This document shows, piece by piece, positions 1-8,508 of a DNA stretch of 64,000 nucleotides. Numbering within the stretch: position 1 is the stretch's first letter; every line of letters starts with the position of its first letter. Source of the stretch: Flavivirga jejuensis (GTDB taxonomy: Bacteria; Bacteroidota; Bacteroidia; Flavobacteriales; Flavobacteriaceae); the NCBI RefSeq assembly GCF_030540765.1, contig NZ_JAUOEL010000007.1:237794-301793 (forward strand). The letters are read 5' to 3'. Position numbers and translations under genes: made by a program. Below the pieces are notes generated by a model, which worked only from the letters and a program-made list of their open reading frames with translations, searched no databases and had not been told where the DNA came from.

Positions 1-541
1 CATTAGTACTATGTATGTTTTCGAGTAATGCTATGACTCGATTTTTAGCCAAGGCAAAACCATCTTCGTTCATTTGATTGGCACCAAAATGAATAATACC
101 TGCATACTCATCTCCAGCCTCAACGGTGACACAGGACGTAAAGTGCCCATTTTCAATACAACTCGTCCAGTTTGCAGAGGCACTTGATTCATCTAGTGAC
201 CCTTTATCAAAATAGATAAAAAGTGCCACAGGTGTGTTATAGCTTCTCAACCTCTCAATGACTTGCTGTTGAAAATCGACACCGGATTCAGGAATAAATA
301 TTTCCCTAATCAATTGTTGTGCGATATCCATCTCTGGATTATTTCCAAATAATAACTCTCCAGATATGATTTCATTTGGATTTAACAATCTATACTGATC
401 AGATGATGGCTCTTCCACATAATAAACCTTAAGATGATCTACTATATACGACTCTACACTAGAATCTTGACCTATTGACACCTTAGAATTCAATACAATT
501 ATCAGAAGGCATATAAGCCTTAAATGTTTGGATACTTTCAT
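1..541 (-). CDS. Secreted caspase-like protein paralogue, partial (C-terminus outside window)
   Basis: The reading frame opens with ATG at 539-541 and stays open to the window edge, giving 180 N-terminal residues. A signal peptide ends near Ile-Gly-Gln (about residue 24). The rest aligns over its whole length with the N-terminal part of the gene at 682-2074: shared blocks include SDQY.LLNP.EII, ALFIYFD, ANWT, GHFT.C and the HFGANQ/HYGANQ pair. That paralogue carries its His/Cys dyad further downstream, so the catalytic part here would lie outside the window. The gene is the last visible member of the minus-strand secreted-protein operon and arose by a local tandem duplication (see relic at 553-645). 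Existence of the frame is seen; protease activity is only inferred from the paralogue. Confidence 0.8.
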   Translation of the reverse strand, partial: MKVSKHLRLICLLIIVLNSKVSIGQDSSVESYIVDHLKVYYVEEPSSDQYRLLNPNEIISGELLFGNNPEMDIAQQLIREIFIPESGVDFQQQVIERLRSYNTPVALFIYFDKGSLDESSASANWTSCIENGHFTSCVTVEAGDEYAGIIHFGANQMNEDGFALAKNRVIALLENIHSTN

Positions 542-552
542 AATTTTGAATT

Positions 553-645
553 TTAAAATTGTCCTATGTTAATGAGATGAATTATTTCATCTGTGAACGA
601 TTTACGTTCTTCAAAAATAGACTTACTTCTGTCCTTATAGCCACT
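553..645 (-). pseudogene. Relic of the 3' end of the 656-residue operon gene (duplication scar)
   Basis: Read on the minus strand this stretch encodes a peptide containing FEERKSFTDEIIHLINIGQF and then a stop. This matches the C-terminus of the protein at 2132-4102, which reads VEERKSSTDETIYLINSGQF and then a stop. There is no start and no further upstream similarity. It sits directly upstream of the partial paralogue at 1-541, as the intact gene end sits upstream of 682-2074. It is therefore the truncated left edge of a duplicated segment, not a functional gene. Confidence 0.8.
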
Positions 646-681
646 AGTAAAATACAAGCGTTAGCGGGGTTGATTTTTAAT

Positions 682-2074
682 CTATTCTTGATTTATTTTC
701 TTTGTAGTTGAGTTATTAAGTCTTTTTCTAAAAATTTCTATCCCTTTTTCAAGTCTAATTTTTGATTCTTTATTTAACCTTAAATAATCAAGATTTTGGT
801 CTTCACCGTTAAGTATGTCCCAAAAATTATCAAACCCTATAACTCCAATTTCTCTAAAAAGTATGTGTATGTTACCTCTGGTAGAAGATTCTTCTTTCGT
901 TAATTGAGTATCTCCATTCTTATCCTTGTATGTCTCTGAAAAAATTACAACTTGCATTTTTGTTTTTAGCATCCTTATCTGGGATGCTAAAATCACTTTT
1001 AAGTTTATACATAATAAACTTAGGCAATTTTTCCCCCGAAGACATACTTCTAATTTGCGAATTTCTAACCCCATCTCCCGAAACAATATTTCCATAAATA
1101 TCCAAAGAAGGTAACGCTTCTGAAACTTTTTGCAAGACACCATTAGTAGCCCCACTAGAGCAGTGATGAAAAATAATCTTAGTTCCAGGATCAAGATTTG
1201 CTTCTCTAAGAACCTCTATTAACTCATTACTATAATATCCTTTACGCCATGTTCTTGTACCTATAGCAACACGATCATTCCAACCGTGGCCAAAACTATG
1301 AATTATTTTAGGCTTAGATTCCAATAATTTTTGCAAACTCTTTTTTGTGGGTGCGTAAGCTCGTTTTACTTTATGATCTTTAGCTGCTTTTTTAGCATAC
1401 CCCTCAGAATTAGGATTAGAGGAGTCGTAAAGAAATAGAGGTTCTGGAATTATCGGGTCTTCTTTTACATCTATCCTATAATGCACCATTCTCCTTTCCG
1501 CTTGCTCCCCACTAATATCTGTATTACTCTCGGGAGACGTAAAACCTGATCCATTTAATAATTCTACTAGGCGATTTTGAGATGTTTCGAGACAATCTAT
1601 ATTGAGTTGATTGGCGCCATAATGCACCGCACTGGCATAGTCATCATTTTCTTCTCGTGTTAAACAAGGAGTAAAATGACCGCTCTCAATATAATCAGTC
1701 CAGTTGGCAGCTGCAATAACCTCATCTACAGGTTCACTATCAAAATAAATAAAAAGTGCTGATGGATCATCATTGTCGCGTAATGCACGCACAATACTTT
1801 CTTGAAAGTCCCCGTCTGAATTGGTATTATATATACTTCTTACTAGGCTTTGAGCTACTTGCATTTCAGCATTTCCACCAAAAAGTTCTCCACCATCAAT
1901 TATTTCATCGGGATTCAATAAAGTATATTGATCGGATTCTGGATCCTGCACATAATATACCATAAGGTTATCTCTCAGAAATGAACTCGTAGTCGATTCT
2001 TGCCCCCAAGTATTTATAGCAAAAAAGGCAAATATTATTAGGTGTGTGTGTTTTATATATAGTTGTGTTTTCAT
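682..2074 (-). pseudogene. Secreted caspase-like (clan CD) peptidase candidate, frameshifted
   Basis: The main frame (ATG at 2072-2074) encodes a signal peptide ending TWGQ (about residue 25), a conserved N-terminal region shared with the partial paralogue, and a block with HSFGHG (His263-Gly264) followed by IIFHHCSSG (Cys305). A hydrophobic strand before His-Gly and another before Cys is the hallmark of clan CD (caspase/gingipain/CHAT-like) peptidases. The frame stops at 920, but a second frame carries on with a plausible C-terminal segment ending at 682. The switch maps to two five-T runs at 957-967, where one extra base would explain it, giving about 464 residues if repaired. It is either a real frameshift or a homopolymer sequencing error. 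Family assignment is by motif only. Confidence 0.65.
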
Positions 2075-2131
2075 GATTATTGTTTTTAACTAATACTTAG
2101 TATATGAGTTATACATATCAAGCAGAAAATT

Positions 2132-4102
2132 TTAAAATTGCCCAGAATTAATAAGATATATTGTTTCGTCTGTGGACGATTTACGTTCTTCTACAATAGG
2201 GTCTTGGCCTTTTAATATCCATTTTATCTGATAGTCATACTCCAATATATCTTCCTCTAGTATGATACTGACCCGCTGTGATAGATCGTCTTTACTGAAG
2301 TCTACTCTAATCGATTTTCTCTTTTCCTTATCACCTTGTTTATAAAAGACCTTAACCTCAGCAAAGCGGACTAGATTATCGTCTACAATACTCTCATCTA
2401 CATTAATATATATATCCTTTTTCTTAAATGGCGGGGCTAGTGTAATGGCTCCAGCTTCACGAGTAGTCCAAGGCGTGCTTACCTCATGACCTCCATGAAA
2501 ACTCCATGTGGCCTTATACTCGTATTCCAACCACTTGCTGCGGTTATTATCTCCCTTCCAGCCATATGGCTCAAATTTGAAATTGTTACCTCGGTTAAAG
2601 TTTTTTCTATCTATTCGAATCTCTCGCTGAGTAACGTTTCCACTTTGGTGCTTTTTCTTAAGCAAAACACTAATGTAATTAATGAATTGCCCAAAATCAC
2701 TAAGATTTGCTCCATCAATAAAGGCAATAATCTCGCGCTGTTTGTATAAAGGATCATCCATATTGAACATCCTGAAACAGTCTTTACAATTAACAACACC
2801 TATATTACCTCCAAAATTCTGAGGTTGATTTCGCATGATAGATTTCTCCATATTAATCGTGACACTACCTGATTTCTTTTCTTTCTTAAATTGAAATGCT
2901 GCGGCAATGGCAATTACAGGCGCTGAGGAGGCACTATCGGTATTAGATGAAGAAGGTTCGTAAGGAGGAACCGTTGAAGGTTCATCACTTGGACTTGCCC
3001 TGCGAACAGCCACTCCTGCCGTAGGAGTAGTCGAATCACTAGTTGATGCTGTATCGTTTTCATCATTATCCCTATCAGACGAAGTTGATGGCGAATTTCG
3101 TGTTGAAGGCACAGAAGTCCTAACTGGACGATTTGCCCTGCTACGATCTCGTTCATGATCACGTCGCTGTTGACTCAACATGGTACTTGCTCTATCCAAC
3201 ATACTAGGTCTTCCATTAGCATTGGAAGTTAATTGCGATAATGAAGGAGCAGATGTGTTTTCTTGAGATTCAAAAATACCAGTCTGGATCATCTCCATGA
3301 CCACGTTACGAATCTGATCAAAATCTTCATCCTCTCCAACCTCAGTGATTTTAATAACACGATTACTTATCATTTCGCTAACTGCTACATCAACTTCGGC
3401 AGCCAGAACAGGTGTTGCGATTCCTCCTTGAAAATTATTATGCTTATATATTTCTTCCCACTTAAAACTGACATTGGCAGATATAGGCGCGTTATATCCT
3501 TCAATTTCCATATTGAATGTAAAACTGAGATCTGCAATATTGGCTTTAAATGACTCCCAAAGTGTTTTCGCTCCTTTTCTAGTCAGAAGCATGGAAACAG
3601 GGATTTTCTGCCCTTCCAATACTGGAGCTGCTCCCATACCAAGAACTTGCTTTGTAAATTCTTCATTACCGGCGTTAAATGTGGAAACCAGTGCCACGGT
3701 ACCTCCCCTATACATAACTGGGCCTTTAATTTTTCCTTTGGGATTGATTCTGCGTAGTTCTTGTTGGGCCTCCATTTTTTGTTCATCAGAAACACTCAGT
3801 TCGATGAGCGCTGTAACAATGCCACCGCCAGCACCTTCTGTATCCTTATATGATTCTTCATTATCGTCGGTACTTACATTTTCTACCCATCGGATAAAAG
3901 AGAATTCGGGTTTTCCGTTTTCTCCTCGTGCAAGGCGTACTTTGTCTGCCAGATAATAATACTCGTTCTTATTATAAATATTTGGAAATAGTTTTAAATC
4001 TCCAGCTTCTACTAAATCGTCTAGAACTATCGCTTGAGCAACTATTGATTCAGAAGTGAAAGCATCCAAAATTATTAGGCCTATTAAAATTATTTTTTTC
4101 AT
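2132..4102 (-). CDS. Secreted protein of the two-domain beta-rich family (656 aa)
   Basis: Full-length member of a paralogous family that fills this operon. After a signal peptide (cleavage near VAQA, residue 23) comes an N-terminal domain with the family signatures NEYYYLADKVRLA, GKPEFSFIRWVEN, AGGGIVTALIELS, KIKGPV and APVLEGQKIPVSMLL. A Ser/Thr/Arg/Asp-rich linker follows (about residues 290-395), longer than in any paralogue. The C-terminal domain carries the blocks CKDCFRMFNMDDPLYKQREI, KKKHQSGNVTQREI, WLEYEYKATWSFHGG and LAPPFKKKDIYI. No enzyme motif or T9SS sorting domain was recognised, so a periplasmic or surface role is inferred only from the signal peptide. It lies 57 bp upstream of the caspase-like gene and 24 bp downstream of the 224-residue paralogue. 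Confidence 0.85.
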   Translation of the reverse strand: MKKIILIGLIILDAFTSESIVAQAIVLDDLVEAGDLKLFPNIYNKNEYYYLADKVRLARGENGKPEFSFIRWVENVSTDDNEESYKDTEGAGGGIVTALIELSVSDEQKMEAQQELRRINPKGKIKGPVMYRGGTVALVSTFNAGNEEFTKQVLGMGAAPVLEGQKIPVSMLLTRKGAKTLWESFKANIADLSFTFNMEIEGYNAPISANVSFKWEEIYKHNNFQGGIATPVLAAEVDVAVSEMISNRVIKITEVGEDEDFDQIRNVVMEMIQTGIFESQENTSAPSLSQLTSNANGRPSMLDRASTMLSQQRRDHERDRSRANRPVRTSVPSTRNSPSTSSDRDNDENDTASTSDSTTPTAGVAVRRASPSDEPSTVPPYEPSSSNTDSASSAPVIAIAAAFQFKKEKKSGSVTINMEKSIMRNQPQNFGGNIGVVNCKDCFRMFNMDDPLYKQREIIAFIDGANLSDFGQFINYISVLLKKKHQSGNVTQREIRIDRKNFNRGNNFKFEPYGWKGDNNRSKWLEYEYKATWSFHGGHEVSTPWTTREAGAITLAPPFKKKDIYINVDESIVDDNLVRFAEVKVFYKQGDKEKRKSIRVDFSKDDLSQRVSIILEEDILEYDYQIKWILKGQDPIVEERKSSTDETIYLINSGQF

Positions 4103-4126
4103 GATTTCTGTTTTTTATTGATTCTG

Positions 4127-4792
4127 TTAATTCGATCTTTGGAAAGACTCTATTACTTTTCTTGAATCGTCTTTTTTGTATTCCTTTGCTAACTTTTTAG
4201 CCCTTTTATGAATTTCAGATTTTGGATTCGCAAGACCTTCTGGTGCATTTATATAGATGAAATTATCACGGACCAAAGATTTCCAAGGAAGCATAAGATT
4301 TCCATGATCTTTATGTACAAAAACCAAACGATATACATATTGAGAAGCATCGCGATCAGTATAAATTTTACGTTCAATGTAGGGTCTAGTACCTTCCTCT
4401 ACATTTAGGACCATAATAGCTTCATTTTCTTTCCCAAATTGCATATATCGTAAAGCGACATAAACCATGAAAAACCCGTTATCTTTTAGATTCTTAATAT
4501 CTCCTTCTACCCCAATAGTTTTACTAAATATTGGCGGAACAACGGGCAGACTTGGATTTTTTTTAGAATTAAACAATAGTGCATCCGAAGTATAAGTATT
4601 GCCATTTTTAAGTCTCCATTCTTGATAATAATTATAGTGATTCGATACTTCTGATTTTTTTATAATGATCCTGACTTCGTCAATGATTTCATTCAACAAG
4701 TCACGATCGTACTGATCAAAATGAAAAACCTGACCTTCTGCCGCCCAAAGATTAGCGAAGATTATTAAAGCTGTTATTATTAGATGTTTCAT
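4127..4792 (-). CDS. Secreted C-terminal-domain-only paralogue
   Basis: A short member of the operon family that contains only the last domain of its larger relatives. Residues about 80-200 align with the end of the 638-residue neighbour: shared patterns include DI..LK..G...V...Y.QF.KE, I..KI..D.D...YVYRL...HK, LPW..LV.DN.IY...PE.L, and a Lys-rich helix at the end. The start chosen is ATG 4790-4792, because nearly every gene in the operon begins with a similar ATCATGAAA context and a signal peptide (cleavage near AAEGQ) follows. ATG 4799-4801, three codons earlier, overlaps the upstream stop codon and is equally possible. Function unknown. Confidence 0.8.
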   Translation of the reverse strand: MKHLIITALIIFANLWAAEGQVFHFDQYDRDLLNEIIDEVRIIIKKSEVSNHYNYYQEWRLKNGNTYTSDALLFNSKKNPSLPVVPPIFSKTIGVEGDIKNLKDNGFFMVYVALRYMQFGKENEAIMVLNVEEGTRPYIERKIYTDRDASQYVYRLVFVHKDHGNLMLPWKSLVRDNFIYINAPEGLANPKSEIHKRAKKLAKEYKKDDSRKVIESFQRSN

Positions 4793-4800
4793 GATTTCCA

Positions 4801-6717
4801 TTAATTACTTTTAAATAATTCTTCAAATTTATCGAGGACCTTTTCACTTGCTTTCTTTACAATGTCCTCACCTGTTTTCTTGGCAATCTTGAACACTTCA
4901 GATTCCGTATCCATTAAATCCTCAGGAATAACCGCGTAGATATAATTATCGTTGACCATAGGTTCCCACGGAAGTACTAGCTTCTTTTCTTTTTTATGGT
5001 TTATAATCAAGCGGTATACATAACCATTGGTGTCTTTATCAACAAAAATCTTCTTGTTTATAATAGGCTCTCCTTTTTGTGTAGATAATTGAATATTCGA
5101 ACGAACCTCTTTATCAAATTGTTTGTAGGCTATTTGCGCGGTTATTCTTGTAATACCACTGTTCTTCAATTCGTCTATGTCTGCCTCCAATTCTACAGTT
5201 CTAGGAGTTACAGGAGGTTCAAGGGTGACGCCTTCCCAAGCCCCTGTTTGCCATCTTGGATTTTTTGGGTAAATATTACCACCGCTGAGGCTCCACTGAG
5301 CTTGATATTCGTAAGCTGACGAATCAGTGTCTTCGCCACGTGCATATGTTTTCACTCCTGTGATTCCATTCTTCTCAATAAAGACTTTATCTATGGTGAG
5401 ATGATCTTCATAATCATTACCCGAACTTCGTTTCTTACGAACGTTTACGGTAACATAGTTAATCGCCTCATCAAACATTTCTTTGGCCTCTAGATCCAAG
5501 ACAAAACGGATATCTCGATGCTTAAAGAAGGGATCATTCAAATTTACACTGTAAATACATTTTGGATTATCCTTTACTTGATCATACCAACTGGCCAAAT
5601 TACCTACGATCTGATGTGGTTGCTTAACGGCTAGTCTCACTTCCCTGAGATCAATGACTTTTGTTTTTCTTTTGATAGAGGTCTTGGAAAGCGACGTTTT
5701 ATAAGTATAACTATTTCCTTTTCTAATATCAGGAACAGCCAGTGTATCGGCTAATGTCATAGCACCAGTGGCTTCATCACTATTAGAGTCGCCTAGATCC
5801 GTAAATGCGTTCAAAAAATATTGAAAAAAGGCTTCACGTATAACGGTAACACGCTCATCATTAAGCATTTCTTCCCATTCAAAACGTATCACCTCACTTT
5901 CACGTAGAAAGTCAAAGTGTGACCTTACTTCGTCGTAGGATTGTTTTTCATTATGTTTCCAAAACCAATGCCCATTATGACTTTCCTTGTATTCAGCCGA
6001 AATTTTATCATACTGAGTCGCAAGTTTAGTCCAGTCAAAAACAATTTTCCCTTTTACCGCTGGCGTCTGAAGCGTAAAATAATAGTCTAATACAACTGAA
6101 AGATCAGTGATAGAGTTGGCTTTTTCGAAAGTGGATGCCAATAGCTGTGCTCCATATTTATCCAGTTGTGACGCTGCCGCAGCCTTACCACCTTCAATAA
6201 GAGGTGCCTTTCCAGAGGTGACTAAACTTGAAGTTCTCTTATTGTCGGACATTGTAGCCGATATAATTCGAAATGAATCTGCTTTATCATCTAAACTCAT
6301 AGGAATCGCTCCCATAAATTTTGCGCCTTTTTTCTTTGCCGCTAATTTCCGCTCCAACTCTACTTTCTGTTCTGGTGTCAGCCCCCATTCCATTAAAAAA
6401 TGCATAATAGCTCCTCCTATTCCACCTTGAACCTCGCGCTCTTCCGTAGTAAATTTCGCAAATAGAAACTCTGGAGTACCATCTGGTTTTGACCCAATCT
6501 TCAACCCTGTGGGCAGCATATAATATTTATTAGTTTTTTGTCCTATGACCTTTGAACTTTGCCCATATAATATGACCGTAGTACCATCGTCCAGTTTGAT
6601 GTCTATTTTATTCATCGCATCCATATTCTGCCCAAGCATCGTCAGTGGCAGTATGAGTAAGGCCAAAATGAGCATATTCCGTAATATTTTTAGTGTTGTT
6701 CTACTTTGTTGTTTCAT
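4801..6717 (-). CDS. Secreted protein of the two-domain beta-rich family (638 aa)
   Basis: Full-length paralogue. A long basic N-region precedes the signal peptide core (cleavage near MLGQ, about residue 30). The N-terminal domain shows KYYMLPTGLKIG, GTPEFLFAKFTTEE, GGIGGAIMHFLMEWGLTPEQ and SGKAPLIEGGKAAAASQL. The C-terminal domain shows the family blocks DPFFKHRDIRFVLDLEAKEM, VNVRKKRSSGNDYEDH, YEYQAQWSLSGGNIY and EGVTLEPPVTPR, then a Lys/Glu-rich terminal helix shared with the 224-residue neighbour. The stop codon overlaps the possible upstream start of that neighbour by one base, indicating co-translation. No catalytic motif is visible. Function unknown. Confidence 0.85.
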   Translation of the reverse strand: MKQQSRTTLKILRNMLILALLILPLTMLGQNMDAMNKIDIKLDDGTTVILYGQSSKVIGQKTNKYYMLPTGLKIGSKPDGTPEFLFAKFTTEEREVQGGIGGAIMHFLMEWGLTPEQKVELERKLAAKKKGAKFMGAIPMSLDDKADSFRIISATMSDNKRTSSLVTSGKAPLIEGGKAAAASQLDKYGAQLLASTFEKANSITDLSVVLDYYFTLQTPAVKGKIVFDWTKLATQYDKISAEYKESHNGHWFWKHNEKQSYDEVRSHFDFLRESEVIRFEWEEMLNDERVTVIREAFFQYFLNAFTDLGDSNSDEATGAMTLADTLAVPDIRKGNSYTYKTSLSKTSIKRKTKVIDLREVRLAVKQPHQIVGNLASWYDQVKDNPKCIYSVNLNDPFFKHRDIRFVLDLEAKEMFDEAINYVTVNVRKKRSSGNDYEDHLTIDKVFIEKNGITGVKTYARGEDTDSSAYEYQAQWSLSGGNIYPKNPRWQTGAWEGVTLEPPVTPRTVELEADIDELKNSGITRITAQIAYKQFDKEVRSNIQLSTQKGEPIINKKIFVDKDTNGYVYRLIINHKKEKKLVLPWEPMVNDNYIYAVIPEDLMDTESEVFKIAKKTGEDIVKKASEKVLDKFEELFKSN

Positions 6718-6752
6718 GATCTCTAATCTTTTTGTAATTAATTATCTTTTGT

Positions 6753-8498
6753 TTATTGATTTGGGATATCATCAACGAATATGATTCCCGATGTATCGAC
6801 CCTGCTCTTACTTAATTGCTTGTTTTCCTTACCAATCCAAGTGAGAGTATATTTATATTGTCTGTCATTTAATGGAAGAGTTACCTTAAAAGCTTCATTA
6901 CTCAATACATCGCTGGGTTGAAAGATTCTTTGTGGAGTCATCATTTTTCCAAAAAAATCATATTCGAGGCTCACAGCAACTGCTTTATACCCCTTATCAA
7001 CTAGTTCTTGCATATCTCCAGCTATTTGGATATCTGTTCTCTTGAAAGGTGAGAAAAGATTAATCATGGATGCTGAGGCATTTTGCCAATCCGTTTTATA
7101 ATTTGCACCTCCTTGAAATTGCCAAATGGTCTGGTACTCATAATCCAGCCATTCAAAACGATTATGATCTCCTTTAGACCCGTAACTAATCGTTAAAGGT
7201 TCGGCATCGTTTTGATCGAACTGAGATTTGTTCACGATGAGAGAACGTATGGTTTCTTCTCCATTTTGATGTTTTTTACGAACGATGACCGTAACATTAT
7301 TTACCATCTTATCAAACTCTTCGTACAACTCACCATCAATACCAATATTAACTTCACGTAGTTGAAAATCATCATCTTCTATAGATGTCGTCTTGAAGAT
7401 GGCTTCATCCTCCTTATATTTTTTGTAGAGATTTCCAATGTTAAAAGTGATGAAATGATGACGCTCTACTGGCAATCTTGAATTAAATGAAACTCTGCTT
7501 TTCCCACTTCTTTTAATTTCCTTGTAGTGATAGGAAGCCTTAAAACCAAAACCAGAAGTCTTGTAACCTGGTTGATTTCCTTGATTGGCGCTTCCCATTA
7601 GATCAGATATCATTTCTGTTATTGGGTTCTCATTTTCAGGGACATCATCTGAAACAGGGTTGAATAACATATCCAACAGTTTCTCCATGACTGTATTCAT
7701 TAAACCATCCATTTGGTCATTTTCACCATTGGAGGTAAGAGTGATTGCCTGGTTTTTCATTAATTCGTCAATTTCCAATCCTGCCTCAGCTCCAATAAAC
7801 ATATAGCTCCCTCCAACACTTGCCTCATGTCGTTTTTGTACTTCAGACCAATCAACCTCAAGTGTTGCATCATAAGCATTACTTAGTCCTTCAAAGGCAA
7901 GATCAAAAACCAAGGAAATATCTGGCGTCGCCATTTTAAAGCTTTCAAATAAGAGTTTAGAGTCTTTAGAATCCAGTTCGAACGAGAGCGCAATTTTATT
8001 ACCTTCCAGTACTGGGGCCCGTCCTTTTACCATGAGTTTGCGGCGTTGTCCCCCTTTTTCTGGGTCAATAATTGAGGACACCAACGCATATGTGCCTTCT
8101 TTAAAAATAATTGGGCCTTTCAATTTGGCTTTGTTATCCCTGGTCACATAACTCAACTCGTCTCGTGCAGTTTCTAATTGCTCTTCGGAAGTATCATAAA
8201 GCACCACGAAGTGTAATAATCCACCACCTTTAGCCTCTAGAATACTATTACCTGCTTTGCTGGTTTCTGCCTCCATATCCACATACCGCATATAGGAAAA
8301 CTGAGGTTTATTTCCCTTTTTCCCTAGGCGTGCATCGGCGGGAAGATAATAATAGATGGATGGCTCATCTTTCGATGGAAAGCACCATAATCCCTCAACC
8401 CTTACTCCCTGATCCATCAATATTTGGGCTTTTATTACCCCCGAGAAACCAGTGAGAATGAGAAGCAAAAAGAAAATGTTAAATTTTGTTTTTTTCAT
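6753..8498 (-). CDS. Secreted protein of the two-domain beta-rich family (581 aa)
   Basis: Full-length paralogue with a clean signal peptide (cleavage near IKAQ, residue 25). N-terminal family signatures are EPSIYYYLPADARLG, GNKPQFSYMRYVDME, KGGGLLHFVVLYDTSEEQ, KLKGPIIFKEGTYALVSS, GRAPVLEGNKIALSF and LLFESFKMATPDISLVF. C-terminal signatures are FQLREVNIGIDGELYEEFDK, VIVRKKHQNGEETIRS, SYGSKGDHNRFEWLDYEYQT and FSPFKRTDIQIAGDM. It is the clearest reference member because nothing is inserted or lost. The gap to the next gene downstream is 35 bp. The regularly alternating hydrophobic pattern suggests mainly beta structure. Function unknown. Confidence 0.85.
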   Translation of the reverse strand: MKKTKFNIFFLLLILTGFSGVIKAQILMDQGVRVEGLWCFPSKDEPSIYYYLPADARLGKKGNKPQFSYMRYVDMEAETSKAGNSILEAKGGGLLHFVVLYDTSEEQLETARDELSYVTRDNKAKLKGPIIFKEGTYALVSSIIDPEKGGQRRKLMVKGRAPVLEGNKIALSFELDSKDSKLLFESFKMATPDISLVFDLAFEGLSNAYDATLEVDWSEVQKRHEASVGGSYMFIGAEAGLEIDELMKNQAITLTSNGENDQMDGLMNTVMEKLLDMLFNPVSDDVPENENPITEMISDLMGSANQGNQPGYKTSGFGFKASYHYKEIKRSGKSRVSFNSRLPVERHHFITFNIGNLYKKYKEDEAIFKTTSIEDDDFQLREVNIGIDGELYEEFDKMVNNVTVIVRKKHQNGEETIRSLIVNKSQFDQNDAEPLTISYGSKGDHNRFEWLDYEYQTIWQFQGGANYKTDWQNASASMINLFSPFKRTDIQIAGDMQELVDKGYKAVAVSLEYDFFGKMMTPQRIFQPSDVLSNEAFKVTLPLNDRQYKYTLTWIGKENKQLSKSRVDTSGIIFVDDIPNQ

Positions 8499-8508
8499 GT
8501 TCTTATAT

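Noticed and set aside
3474-3956. 160-codon plus-strand frame inside the 656-residue gene
   Set aside because: Antisense shadow of a clearly coding minus-strand gene.
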